From NCBI RefSeq assembly GCF_024355225.1, contig NZ_VCNH01000004.1, positions 42,516 through 106,515 on the forward strand: a DNA stretch of 64,000 nucleotides, in the 5' to 3' direction. The stretch is from Roseovarius sp. M141 (GTDB taxonomy: Bacteria; Pseudomonadota; Alphaproteobacteria; Rhodobacterales; Rhodobacteraceae). Of this stretch, positions 15,880-24,459 are shown piece after piece; the stretch's first letter is position 1; every line of letters begins with the position of its first letter. The notes beneath the pieces were generated by a model. The model saw only the letters and a list, made by a program, of their open reading frames with translations. It ran no database searches and had not been told where the DNA came from. The position numbers and the translations under genes are program-made.

Positions 15880-18800
15880 ATGACCAAGCCCAATCCGGCT
15901 CTCTCAGTCTCTCACGCTAACCTCACGTCTGCCCTCGCGCAAATCGGCGCGGAGATCGACCACCAACCCCTGCGCAGATCAGCGCTCGCGCGCATCATGC
16001 GCGAGACGTTTCATGGCAGCGATGCCGGCGGTGCCTGGGATTGGCGCATCGCATATGACCTGATGCAGGCCGCGGCTGTTCAGGTGCTGCTGCGCGGGGA
16101 CGGCGCGGTAGGTGACATCGCCACCGCAAAGCAGATTGCCTCACGGCTGCTGACGGAAACGCGCCGGTCAGAGCAGCAGATCCGGCTGCAGCAGTTTTCC
16201 ACGCCGCCGCCATTTGCGGCGCTGGTCTTGCGGGCGGCGGCGATCCGCAAGGGCGAGACCGTGCTGGAGCCCTCGGCTGGAACCGGTGCCCTAGCTGCTT
16301 TCGCCGCCCGGGCCGGTGCCACGCTTTTGCTCAATGAAATCGACCCCTTTCGCCAGCGCCTCCTGCGGGCCCTCTTCGGCGACGAGGTGACGGGCCACGA
16401 CGGTGAGCATATCGATGATCTGCTGCAGACGCCGGTTCTGCCCGACGTGGTGGTGATGAACCCGCCTTTCGCCTCCTCGGTCGATCGCTCCCGAGACAAG
16501 CACATCGCCGCCAAACATCTTATCGCGGCTGCCAAGCGTCTCGCGCCCGGTGGGCGGCTGGTGGCGATCATGCCGCCGGGATTCACGCCCGAACGCGATG
16601 CCGCGCATTGGTCCCGCGCCTGCGGTCTCCTCAGGCCGCGCTTGGCGCTGACGATGCCGGGGCAAGTCTACCGCAAGCTCGGCACCTCGGTGGAAACCCA
16701 GCTGATGGTCTTCGACAAGGTGCAGGAGGGCGGCGAGATGATCCGAGCCAATGTCCGGGATCTGGATGAAGCCTTGGCATATGTCGACGCCGTGGCCGCA
16801 ACCCGGCCCGAGATGCGCCCCGCCCAACGGGCTGAGGCGATCCCTCATGCTCGGCCGACCGTTCCATCATCTGCCCCGCGCAAGACCGCCGCTTCGCCTG
16901 TCGCCGCCTCCAAACCCCGGGCCAATGCCGTTGTCCCGCTAACTTTCACGAGCCTCTCCAACCCGCGCGAAAACACGCCCGTCTCCGACATCTATGCCCG
17001 CTATCGTCCGCAGCGGATCGAGATCGCGGGTGCCCAGGAACATCCCACGCCTCTGGTCGAGAGCATTGCCATGGCCTCGGTCGCGCCGCCTTTGCCACAG
17101 GCAGAGGCCGCCGACGGCCTGCGTCTGCCCGGCCGCCTGATCGAGGAGGGTCACCTCTCTGAGGCGCAGCTCGAGACCATCATCATGGCGCATGATGCCC
17201 ATGAGCGGGACCTGCCGGGCCGGTTCACCATCGATGACGACAAGACCAAGCTTACGCGCGCCGATGGTGACCCGGATGCGCACGCCTATCGGCTCGGCTA
17301 TTTCCTCGGCGACGGCACCGGTTGTGGCAAGGGGCGGGAATGCGCAGGGCTCATCCTGGTGAACTGGCTTGCGGGACGCCGCAAGGCGATCTGGGTCTCC
17401 AAATCCGCCACCCTCATCGAGGACGCGATCCGCGACTGGAGCGATCTCGGCGGCTCGCCCGCCGATATCCAGTCGCTCTCCAAATGGAAACCCGACCAGC
17501 AGATCCCCATGGGCGATGGCATCCTTTTTGTCACCTACGCCACGCTGCGTTCCGCGGGCAAATGCGGCACCACGCGTCTCAACCAGATCCTCGACTGGAT
17601 GGGCGCGGGGTTCGACGGCGTGCTGGCTTTTGATGAGGCCCATGCCATGCAGAACGCCGCCGGATCGTCAGAGGGCAGGGGGGTCAAACCGTCCCAACAG
17701 GGTCTCGCCGGGCTGCGGCTGCAGCTCGCAGCACCGCGTGCCCGGGTCTTCTATGTCTCCGCCACCGGTGCCACCAGCGTTCACAATCTCGCCTATGCCT
17801 CCCGCCTCGGCCTCTGGGGCCAGGGGCCCGAATATCCGTTCCCGAGCCGCGAGAGCTTCGTTGCTGCGATGGAGGCCGGCGGGGTGGCGGCGATGGAGGT
17901 GGTGGCGCGCGATCTGAAGACGCTTGGGCATTACACGGCGCGGGCACTCAGCTTCGACGGTGTCGAATATGACGTGCTGGAACATGCGCTGACACCGGCG
18001 CAGATCGAGATTTACGACGCCTATGCGGGTGCGTTCCGCACGATCCACCACAATCTCGAGGCGGCGCTGACCGCGACGGGCGTCAATGATGCCTCCGGTC
18101 AGACCAACGCCTCCGCCGCCAAGGCCTCGGCCAAGTCCCGTTTCGAGAGCACCAAGCAGCGCTTCTTTAACCATCTCCTGATGGGCATGAAGGCTCCAAG
18201 CATCATCCACGCCATCAAGGACGATCTGGCGGCGGGCAAGGCTTGCGTCATCCAGGTTGTCTCGACAGGTGAGAGCCTTCTCAAACGCCGACTTGAGGCG
18301 ATGGACCCGGAGGATGAACTCGTCGAGGGCGCGCTAACGCCGCGCGATTACGTACTGGGCTACCTCGAACAGGCTTTCCCGATCCATGCCCAAAAGCTCG
18401 TGGAGATCGACGGCAACATGGTGGCGGAAGCTTTGCGGGATGAGACCGGCGCGCTCGTCGTTTCGCGCGAGGCGCTGGCCTTGCGCGACGCGGCAATGAT
18501 GGAGCTGATGACGCTGGCGCCAATCCCCGCGGCGCTCGACCAGATCCTCTGGGTCTTTGGCGACGAGGCGGTGGCCGAAGTGACGGGCCGATCGATCCGT
18601 CCGCTGAAATCGCGGGATGGCGCGCTCTTCACTGAGAAACGCAGCGCCAGCAGCAATTTCTCGGAAACCCGGGCCTTCATGGACGGGGAGAAGGACATCC
18701 TGATCTTCTCCGATGCCGGCGGGACGGGCCGATCCTATCATGCCGCCCGCACGGCGAAGAACCAGAAGCGGCGGCGGCATTACCTGTTGGAGCCAGGCTG

Positions 18801-20133
18801 GCGGGCGGATGCCGCGATCCAGGGGCTTGGCCGCACGCATCGCTCGGCGCAGGTTTGCGCGCCGTTTTTCCGTGTCTGTACCTCGGATGTGCACGGCGAG
18901 AAGCGCTTCACCTCGACGATCGCCAAGCGCCTCGACCAGCTGGGGGCCCTGACCAAGGGCCAGCGCGAGACCGGCTCGCAGGGCATGTTCCGCGAGGAGG
19001 ACAATCTCGAAAGCCCGATCGCGCGGGCGGCGCTGCGTGGGTATTTCGCCGATCTTGCCACCGGGCGCGCTGAGGCGATGAGCTACGAGAGCTTCACCGA
19101 CTGGACAGCCCTGCGGCTGATCGACAAGGACGGGGTGCTCCTTGAGGAACTTCCCCCGATCCAGCGGTTTCTGAACCGGGTACTGGCCCTTCCCATCCAC
19201 ATGCAGAACGCGCTCTTTGCCGAGTTCATGCGCCGGATTGCCGATCAGACTGAACGGGCGCGCGCGGCGGGCACGCTCGATCTCGGCGTGGAAACCCTGC
19301 GTGGCGAAAAGACCGAGCAGGTCTCCACAGAGGATCTCTGGACCTGCCCGAAATCTGGCGCCGTGACGCGGATCATTGGGCTGGAGGTGACCGACCCGGT
19401 CCACGTGCTGTCGGCGGATGACGCCCTGTCGCGCAACCCCGACAAGCTGCCGATGGTCAATCGCGCCTCCGGTCGCGCGGCGCTCATCTCGGCGCGGCCC
19501 ATGCAGATGTATGACGAGGACATTGTCACGCTGATGCGCAAGGCGGTGCGGCCAAACGGGTCGAGCTATCTCGAAGAGGCACGGTTCGAGTCCTCGGCCT
19601 GGGAAGAGATCGGCAAGCCTGAGTTCGTACGGCTTTGGGATGAAGAGGCTGCGTCCCTGCCGAAAACCACCACGACCAAGCTCTACCTGCTGACGGGGCT
19701 GCTGTTGCCGATCTGGAAGGACATCCCGACCACCAATGAGCGTATCTACCGCGTCACGCCGGACGGGGCGACCGCCATGATCGGGCGCACGCTGAGTGAG
19801 GAAGGGGCGGCCGCGCTGCGCGCCCGCTTCCTCGTCTCCAATCCGCAAACACCGCAGGAGATGCTGAGCGCCGCCCTCGGCACCACCGCACCTGTCGATC
19901 TGGGCCGGGGTCTCACCCTGACCCGCCGCCGCGTCGCAGGCGAGATGCGTCTCGAGCTGGGCGGTGCGGATCGGGGCATGATCGACGGCCTCAAGGCCCT
20001 CGGCTGCTTCACGGAGATCATCGCCTTCCAGTTGCGGGTGTTCCTGCCGCATGGGAATGGGATCGACACGAGGGGAATTCTGGCCCGGATCGTTGGGCAG
20101 GGAACCACCAAAGCGGCAGAACAAGCCGCCTGA
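15880..20133 (+). CDS. strawberry-notch-type methylase/helicase
   Basis: A 1417-residue protein. Residues about 80-290 are an adenine-methyltransferase-like domain with EPSAGTGALAAFAAR and the catalytic NPPF at 194-197. Residues about 455-720 are a strawberry-notch NTPase with GDGTGCGKGR (478-487) and DEAH (585-588). Residues about 880-1130 are the matching helicase C domain (FSDAGGTGRSYHAAR, GLGRTHRSAQ). The final 280 residues are a family-specific tail. Such proteins are typical of large plasmids and phages of alphaproteobacteria; a role in protecting or processing element DNA is inferred. The ATG at 15880 is preferred to the upstream frame start, which lies inside a leader hairpin. Confidence 0.85.
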   Translation: MTKPNPALSVSHANLTSALAQIGAEIDHQPLRRSALARIMRETFHGSDAGGAWDWRIAYDLMQAAAVQVLLRGDGAVGDIATAKQIASRLLTETRRSEQQIRLQQFSTPPPFAALVLRAAAIRKGETVLEPSAGTGALAAFAARAGATLLLNEIDPFRQRLLRALFGDEVTGHDGEHIDDLLQTPVLPDVVVMNPPFASSVDRSRDKHIAAKHLIAAAKRLAPGGRLVAIMPPGFTPERDAAHWSRACGLLRPRLALTMPGQVYRKLGTSVETQLMVFDKVQEGGEMIRANVRDLDEALAYVDAVAATRPEMRPAQRAEAIPHARPTVPSSAPRKTAASPVAASKPRANAVVPLTFTSLSNPRENTPVSDIYARYRPQRIEIAGAQEHPTPLVESIAMASVAPPLPQAEAADGLRLPGRLIEEGHLSEAQLETIIMAHDAHERDLPGRFTIDDDKTKLTRADGDPDAHAYRLGYFLGDGTGCGKGRECAGLILVNWLAGRRKAIWVSKSATLIEDAIRDWSDLGGSPADIQSLSKWKPDQQIPMGDGILFVTYATLRSAGKCGTTRLNQILDWMGAGFDGVLAFDEAHAMQNAAGSSEGRGVKPSQQGLAGLRLQLAAPRARVFYVSATGATSVHNLAYASRLGLWGQGPEYPFPSRESFVAAMEAGGVAAMEVVARDLKTLGHYTARALSFDGVEYDVLEHALTPAQIEIYDAYAGAFRTIHHNLEAALTATGVNDASGQTNASAAKASAKSRFESTKQRFFNHLLMGMKAPSIIHAIKDDLAAGKACVIQVVSTGESLLKRRLEAMDPEDELVEGALTPRDYVLGYLEQAFPIHAQKLVEIDGNMVAEALRDETGALVVSREALALRDAAMMELMTLAPIPAALDQILWVFGDEAVAEVTGRSIRPLKSRDGALFTEKRSASSNFSETRAFMDGEKDILIFSDAGGTGRSYHAARTAKNQKRRRHYLLEPGWRADAAIQGLGRTHRSAQVCAPFFRVCTSDVHGEKRFTSTIAKRLDQLGALTKGQRETGSQGMFREEDNLESPIARAALRGYFADLATGRAEAMSYESFTDWTALRLIDKDGVLLEELPPIQRFLNRVLALPIHMQNALFAEFMRRIADQTERARAAGTLDLGVETLRGEKTEQVSTEDLWTCPKSGAVTRIIGLEVTDPVHVLSADDALSRNPDKLPMVNRASGRAALISARPMQMYDEDIVTLMRKAVRPNGSSYLEEARFESSAWEEIGKPEFVRLWDEEAASLPKTTTTKLYLLTGLLLPIWKDIPTTNERIYRVTPDGATAMIGRTLSEEGAAALRARFLVSNPQTPQEMLSAALGTTAPVDLGRGLTLTRRRVAGEMRLELGGADRGMIDGLKALGCFTEIIAFQLRVFLPHGNGIDTRGILARIVGQGTTKAAEQAA

Positions 20134-20151
20134 AAAGTCAAAGAGGGCTTT

Positions 20152-20227
20152 GGGCCGGGCGTCGCGGATCTGGGTTTCACCGGTCTGCGCTTTCCGGCCG
20201 CGCGCTGACCAATGCCACGCCCGGCCC
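20152..20227 (+). promoter_or_regulatory. long stem-loop leader
   Basis: A perfect 11-bp inverted repeat (20152-20162 with 20217-20227) encloses a 54-base GC-rich interior that can pair further (CGCGG with CCGCG). It follows AAAGAGGGCTTT and lies 27 bases before the next start codon. Confidence 0.5.
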
Positions 20228-20254
20228 CCCAATTACAGACAAGAGGACAGACCC

Positions 20255-20641
20255 ATGACCAATCCCCAGATCGATTATGCCGCAATGGCGGCTCAGTGGC
20301 GGGCGGAGCGCGAAACCACCCTGAAGGCGACCCGAGCGGAGCTGCTCGCGCAACTACGTGCGCTTGGCATCAGCGAGGTCACTGCCGAATACGAAGGCTA
20401 TGGCGACTCCGGCAATGTCGAGGATGTGACGGTGCAGCCTGCAGAGGTCCAGCTGCCGGAGGCGCTTGCCGCAGAGGTTGGCGACTTCGCCTGGTCGCTG
20501 GCCTATCACCATCACCCGGGGTTCGAAAACAATGAGGGCGGCTATGGCACGCTGACTTGGGACATTGCAGCAGACAGCATCACGCTCGATCACGCGGACC
20601 GCTATGTCGAATGCTCGCACAGCTATGACGAGGGTCTTTGA
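20255..20641 (+). CDS. DUF6878-like accessory protein
   Basis: A 128-residue acidic protein with VTAEYEGYGDSGNVEDV, then HHHPGFENNEGGYGTLTWD and a C-terminal ITLDHADRYVECSHSYDEG. This matches my memory of a plasmid family (DUF6878) that accompanies strawberry-notch helicases. Function unknown. The start at 20255 has AAGAGGA upstream. The next gene starts two bases after the stop. Confidence 0.65.
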   Translation: MTNPQIDYAAMAAQWRAERETTLKATRAELLAQLRALGISEVTAEYEGYGDSGNVEDVTVQPAEVQLPEALAAEVGDFAWSLAYHHHPGFENNEGGYGTLTWDIAADSITLDHADRYVECSHSYDEGL

Positions 20642-20642
20642 G

Positions 20643-21104
20643 ATGGCCCAACCGCTTCATCATGCCGAAAGCTCCGCCCGGAAATTCGGCGGGGTGCCGT
20701 CTGACTATCAGTCCATACATGACTGGTTCGACGCCTCGAAAGAGCACCTCGCGCTCTTTACGCACCGAGCCATGCGTCACCATGCCCAAGGCCTATTTGA
20801 GGCCGAACGTGTCTTCGGCGTGTCCCTGACCAATAGCGCAGGTCGGGACATTCCCGTGCGCTGGATCGGCGAGCAGCATATCCGTGAAGACTGCCAGGGC
20901 CGCATTCCGAGCATGGCGGACTGGCTGCGACGGATCCAGCCCGAGCCATGGATGGCCAATGGTCATATCGACCGCCATGTCGGCGATGAGCCCTGCGGCG
21001 ACCCAGGGGTCGCTTGGGCCTCCGAGGTCGCCGCCGGACGAACCGTTCTTGGCCTGAAAGATTGGATGGCGGCGCGCGCGATGCAAGCCACGCAAAGCGC
21101 CTGA
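20643..21104 (+). CDS. DUF6915-like accessory protein
   Basis: A 153-residue protein beginning MAQPLHHAESSARKFGGVP, with a HRAMRHHAQGLFEAERVFG segment and PVRWIGEQHIREDCQGRIPS. The pattern matches a small plasmid family (DUF6915) found next to DUF6878-type genes. The repeated His pairs in the N-terminal half could bind metal, which is only a suggestion. The gene starts immediately after the preceding stop. Confidence 0.65.
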   Translation: MAQPLHHAESSARKFGGVPSDYQSIHDWFDASKEHLALFTHRAMRHHAQGLFEAERVFGVSLTNSAGRDIPVRWIGEQHIREDCQGRIPSMADWLRRIQPEPWMANGHIDRHVGDEPCGDPGVAWASEVAAGRTVLGLKDWMAARAMQATQSA

Positions 21105-21139
21105 CAGGTCTCGGTCGTTTGCCAAACGAATGCCGCACG

Positions 21140-21165
21140 GAAGCCCGGTTGGAAGATCGGGCTTC
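21140..21165 (+). terminator. hairpin terminator or leader element
   Basis: GAAGCCCG (21140-21147) pairs with CGGGCTTC (21158-21165), followed by TTGCG rather than a long T run. Its 3' arm contains the CGGGCTTC version of the core found in neighbouring leaders. Confidence 0.5.
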
Positions 21166-21204
21166 TTGCGTCGTTTCCCCACCAATCTTCTTAAGGAGGT
21201 TCGC

Positions 21205-21507
21205 ATGACACTCGAAGACATCAAGGCGGCCGTCGATGCCGGGCAGACCGTGCATTGGGCCAATACCGGCTACATTGTCCACAAGGACGGGCTCGGTCAG
21301 TACCTGATCACCTATGTGCCGAATGGTAGCTGCATCGGCCTGACAGACCGGAGCGGGCACCGGTTGAACGGAAAAGAGGCGGAGTTCTTCATAGCGCGAT
21401 CCGAGGACGGCGCGGAAAATCCGGGCAGCCAATCAAGACCAGACGGGCAGGGGAGGGGCGTAACACCAGGAGGCGCGGGGGCATTCCCACTCGGACGGCA
21501 GCTCTGA
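21205..21507 (+). CDS. small conserved accessory protein
   Basis: A 100-residue protein with a compact N-terminal unit (MTLEDIKAAVDAGQTVHWAN, then YLITYVPNGSCIGLTDRSG) and a low-complexity Gly/Arg-rich tail. A near-perfect AAGGAGGT lies 4 bases before the ATG. Similar short proteins occur on related plasmids. Function unknown. Confidence 0.65.
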   Translation: MTLEDIKAAVDAGQTVHWANTGYIVHKDGLGQYLITYVPNGSCIGLTDRSGHRLNGKEAEFFIARSEDGAENPGSQSRPDGQGRGVTPGGAGAFPLGRQL

Positions 21508-21631
21508 CCTGTGGGCGGGGCTGAAAGGAAAGCGAGCTTTCTGATTTGTGATCCCTCAAGGGGTCGAGAAAGCAATCCCGGATGCGTTGGCAAAAACGTC
21601 AGGCACCGGCCAATCCAAAAGGAACCATCCC

Positions 21632-22360
21632 ATGTTCGCAGGAACCCTCACCCGCAATGTCGAAACGGCAGCCGCCGAGTACGCCGGCATGATCCACTCG
21701 TCACGCTTTGACATCGCCATCCAGCTCGAGGCACGGGCCAAGATGTCCGCGCGCAGTCCGGATTACGACGTGACGGCGATCAACAAGTCGGGTCGCAAGG
21801 TACGCATCGGCACGGCCTGGAACGAGACCGGCAATACCAGCGGCAACCCCTACATCTCGATGCAGCTCGATGTCGGCCTTGGCCCCTTCCGGGTCAACGC
21901 GGTGCAGACGAAAGAGGCGCGCGCCGCCCAAAGCGGCGAATTCGAGATCATCCCGCTGGTCGCGAACGGCCTGATGAAATCCGGCTCGATCTCAGGCGAG
22001 CTCACCGCCATGGACGCTGACAACGCCTTCACCGGCTACATCGCCAACATGATGTTCGATCTGGAGTTCATGCTGATCGAGAACAGCTACAAATCCGAGG
22101 AGACCCACCCCGATTACCGCATCGAGGTCAGCTCGCCCCGTGGCACACCGATCCGCGTCGGCTCGGCCTGGATGGCCAAAAGCAGCCGCACGGGCAATGA
22201 CTACTTGTCACTGCTGATCAACACGCCTGATGGCGACCTGCGCGTCAACGCCGTGCAGAACGAAGAACAGCGCGGCGGGCAGACCTTCTCGATCATCCCG
22301 TTCATCGACAGCGGTGACCAGCCGCAGGACGCAGGCGCGGGGCTCTCGCTGGTCGCCTAA
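21632..22360 (+). CDS. tandem DUF736 protein
   Basis: A 242-residue protein. About residues 45-110 carry a DUF736-type unit (IGTAWNETGNTSGNPYISMQLD, FRVNAVQ) and residues about 170-235 repeat it (VGSAWMAKSSRTGNDYLSLLIN, LRVNAVQ). Single DUF736 proteins are very common on alphaproteobacterial conjugative elements; this double form is less common. No function is established. AAAAGGAA precedes the ATG at 21632. Confidence 0.75.
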   Translation: MFAGTLTRNVETAAAEYAGMIHSSRFDIAIQLEARAKMSARSPDYDVTAINKSGRKVRIGTAWNETGNTSGNPYISMQLDVGLGPFRVNAVQTKEARAAQSGEFEIIPLVANGLMKSGSISGELTAMDADNAFTGYIANMMFDLEFMLIENSYKSEETHPDYRIEVSSPRGTPIRVGSAWMAKSSRTGNDYLSLLINTPDGDLRVNAVQNEEQRGGQTFSIIPFIDSGDQPQDAGAGLSLVA

Positions 22361-22391
22361 TCGGCGCGCGAGGGGGAGACGATCTGAACCC

Positions 22392-22425
22392 AAAGGGGAA
22401 CCGTGGGATCACGGTTCCCCTTTTT
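22392..22425 (+). terminator. strong rho-independent terminator
   Basis: A 13-bp stem (22392-22404 with 22411-22423) with a 6-base loop ends in TTTTT. It closes the long + strand accessory run. Nothing else was seen in the 330-base gap from 22361 to 22692. Confidence 0.9.
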
Positions 22426-22692
22426 CCATGTCCGTTTGGACTAAAACGTGGTCCGCAGATGAGTCTCTCGGCGCAGTCAGGTTGCTACCGGCCCTTTGCT
22501 GCCATTGGCCGAAGGTTTACTACCCTGCGGCGCTGCCCGCCAACATCGCCATTCGCTGCTTATGCATGACCTAACGAAGTGCGTAAGTCGGGCTCCGAAA
22601 TGAAAAAGGTCTCCTTGGGTATAGCTGTCAGTTGGACGGCATGACCACGTCGACTACCGCGTCAAGGACGCAAAACCTCGGCTCGCTGGATC

Positions 22693-23256
22693 CTAGTACT
22701 GGCGGGCTGCGAGTTGTCTCTTTACTCCCGTCTTACCGATCCTCCATGTGGCCAGCTGTCGGCTCACGCCGTAATGATCAGCTACACCTTGTGCATCCAA
22801 GCCAGCGCCACAGTGATATAACAAGCCGTCGCGGGGTAGGAGCATACATCCCGCGAGCCAGTCGGCCTCTTCTTCAAATTCCTTCGGGTAGTCACTCAAG
22901 AGAAGCAGTCCACCGTCAGAGCGATCTGCGCGGTTGGGCTTATGCCTTAACTCGATGTGTGACCATTCGTGCATCAAGGTGTTTGCCTGCCTCCCAACCG
23001 GGTGGCTAGAGTTGACGATAATCAGCGTCTTCTCTTCGACTTTAATAGTGACGCCAGACCAGCTGTCAGGATCCACGAAGGTAAGCTGGTGAAGATGTCC
23101 CAAGTCGATGTCCGGGACATCGGCAGGTTCCCAGACCAGGATCCCAATCCTCTGCAAAAAAGTTCTTGGGTCCAGGCGGTCACGCGGCTCGAGGCCAGCC
23201 GCTTCCCTATGTTTCAGCGCGAGTTTTTCGGCCTGAGACTTGAACCCGCGCCGCAT
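22693..23256 (-). CDS. ImmA/IrrE-type metallopeptidase
   Basis: A 187-residue protein with the zinc motif HEWSH at residues 96-100 and a downstream EEEADWLAGCMLLPRDGL segment that supplies the third ligand. The final 60 residues form a small helical domain with a helix-turn-helix-like VADHYGVSRQLATWRI. ImmA-type proteases cleave partner repressors, as in mobile-element induction. It follows an XRE regulator gene by two bases, the standard regulator-protease pair. Confidence 0.88.
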   Translation of the reverse strand: MRRGFKSQAEKLALKHREAAGLEPRDRLDPRTFLQRIGILVWEPADVPDIDLGHLHQLTFVDPDSWSGVTIKVEEKTLIIVNSSHPVGRQANTLMHEWSHIELRHKPNRADRSDGGLLLLSDYPKEFEEEADWLAGCMLLPRDGLLYHCGAGLDAQGVADHYGVSRQLATWRIGKTGVKRQLAARQY

Positions 23257-23258
23257 CC

Positions 23259-23594
23259 TTAGAGGTTCTCTCTGTCGCGAAGGGCTTCCTGCGCTTTGAG
23301 GATCATTCCGCCAAGCGCGGTCGCCGTATCGATGGTTGTGGCATCTTTCTTGCGGAGATGCACCGATGCCTTCTCTGCCGGCTTTCGTGTGGGTTGCATC
23401 CCAAGGAACCGATTGGGTTCCTCACCTAGCCATTCACAGATCTTCGCGAAGGTGGCTAGGTCGGGAACGTTCCCGTTCTCGACACGGGAGAGGGTCGCGG
23501 GGCTTATCCCGATCTCTTTGGCCGCTGCTCGTACTCCAAGTGTTCCGCGGCGTTCGATGATCATTTTCCCAAGATTCTCGATGCTTAGAGTCAT
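23259..23594 (-). CDS. XRE-family repressor
   Basis: A 111-residue protein with a Cro/C1-type helix-turn-helix: VRAAAKEIGISPATLSRVENG, then LATFAKICEWLG. The C-terminal tail is basic. The ATG at 23594 is chosen because it opens the domain naturally; a TTG at 23612 with AGAGGA close by is an alternative. It is probably the target of the adjacent ImmA-type protease and may control itself and the divergent ubiquitin-like cassette through the repeats in the shared upstream region. Confidence 0.85.
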   Translation of the reverse strand: MTLSIENLGKMIIERRGTLGVRAAAKEIGISPATLSRVENGNVPDLATFAKICEWLGEEPNRFLGMQPTRKPAEKASVHLRKKDATTIDTATALGGMILKAQEALRDRENL

Positions 23595-23660
23595 AGTGCT
23601 TGTATCGCACAAGATTCCTCTTGACGGGTCATGTTTGCGCTCCTAAGTGTTTCGTTAGTA

Positions 23661-23705
23661 AGACGGTAAACGTCTCTTATGTGCAACGCGTCTCTTTCAT
23701 GAGAC
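23661..23705. promoter_or_regulatory. operator repeats between the XRE gene and the ubiquitin-like cassette
   Basis: Two inverted repeats lie in the divergent promoter region: AGACG-GTAAA-CGTCT (23661-23675) and GTCTC-TTTCAT-GAGAC (23690-23705). CGTCTCTTA and CGTCTCTTT also form a direct repeat. These are good candidates for XRE binding sites controlling both directions. Confidence 0.55.
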
Positions 23706-23781
23706 ACTTGAATCACTGAATATGCTTGCCGTCAAGCTTTTTGAAACGCGGCGTAAGGGCAGTAAAATAAGGAGCTACGGC

Positions 23782-24459
23782 ATGTCAGAAGCCGCTCAAA
23801 AAGTCGAATACGAGCTGACAATCGATGATCAGAGTTTTCGTACGTACGACCCTGTGATCACCGGTCGCGACATTCTCTCGATCGCGTCTCGCAGTCCGGC
23901 ATCGGGATGCACTGTAGTCTCGATCATTAACCGAGGAACACGGTCGATCGGCCTCGATGAACAGGTCGATTTGCGCGAAGCCGCTTCGCAGCGATTCCGA
24001 TTGTTTGAAGGCGACAGGCTATTCCGCGCCATGCTGAACGAACGGGAAATCGTTTGGGGAGAAGGGCAGATTTCCGCGCTGGAACTCCGCTTGATCGGTG
24101 AAATCCCAGATGATGAGGATCTGTATTTTGACTCCAAAGGTGACCGCGTCGTTGAGGATGACGAGCTCCTGTCGTTGAAGCCGAAGGATGTTGAGAGGTT
24201 CCGGTCGGGCGACCCGAAGGATCAGACCGTCGATGTGGTCCTGAATGGCGAAGTCTTCACTGTTGAAAAGGGGCGCCTTTCCTTTTCGGATCTGGCAAGC
24301 CTCGCATTTCCGAAACTCTTCGGAGGGGCTCTGATCTGCTTCACGGTCTCTTTTTCGAGGGGGCCGAAGCGACGTCGCGAAGGCGTCCTCCTCGAAGGAG
24401 GCAAAATTCGCGTCGTCGAAGGGATGGTATTCAATGTCTCAGCAACTGATAAATCGTAG
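23782..24459 (+). CDS. multi-ubiquitin domain protein
   Basis: A 226-residue protein that appears to hold three ubiquitin-like beta-grasp units (about residues 8-75, 76-145 and 150-226). The first has YELTIDDQSFRTYDPVITG with a following ILSIA helix; the second has DDELLSLKPKDVERFR; the third ends in VVEGMVFNVSATDKS. There is no terminal Gly-Gly. The multi-ubiquitin family is known from bacterial operons with E1-like enzymes. AAGGAG lies 8 bases before the ATG at 23782. It overlaps the E1-like gene by 26 bases. Confidence 0.75.
   Translation: MSEAAQKVEYELTIDDQSFRTYDPVITGRDILSIASRSPASGCTVVSIINRGTRSIGLDEQVDLREAASQRFRLFEGDRLFRAMLNEREIVWGEGQISALELRLIGEIPDDEDLYFDSKGDRVVEDDELLSLKPKDVERFRSGDPKDQTVDVVLNGEVFTVEKGRLSFSDLASLAFPKLFGGALICFTVSFSRGPKRRREGVLLEGGKIRVVEGMVFNVSATDKS

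Noticed and set aside
18334..20232. A 632-residue open frame on the - strand
   Set aside because: It is antisense to the methylase/helicase C-terminal part and has no recognisable motif.
8613..21632. Repeated leader motifs considered as a CRISPR array
   Set aside because: The copies lie kilobases apart, vary in sequence and are not separated by uniform spacers. No cas genes are present.
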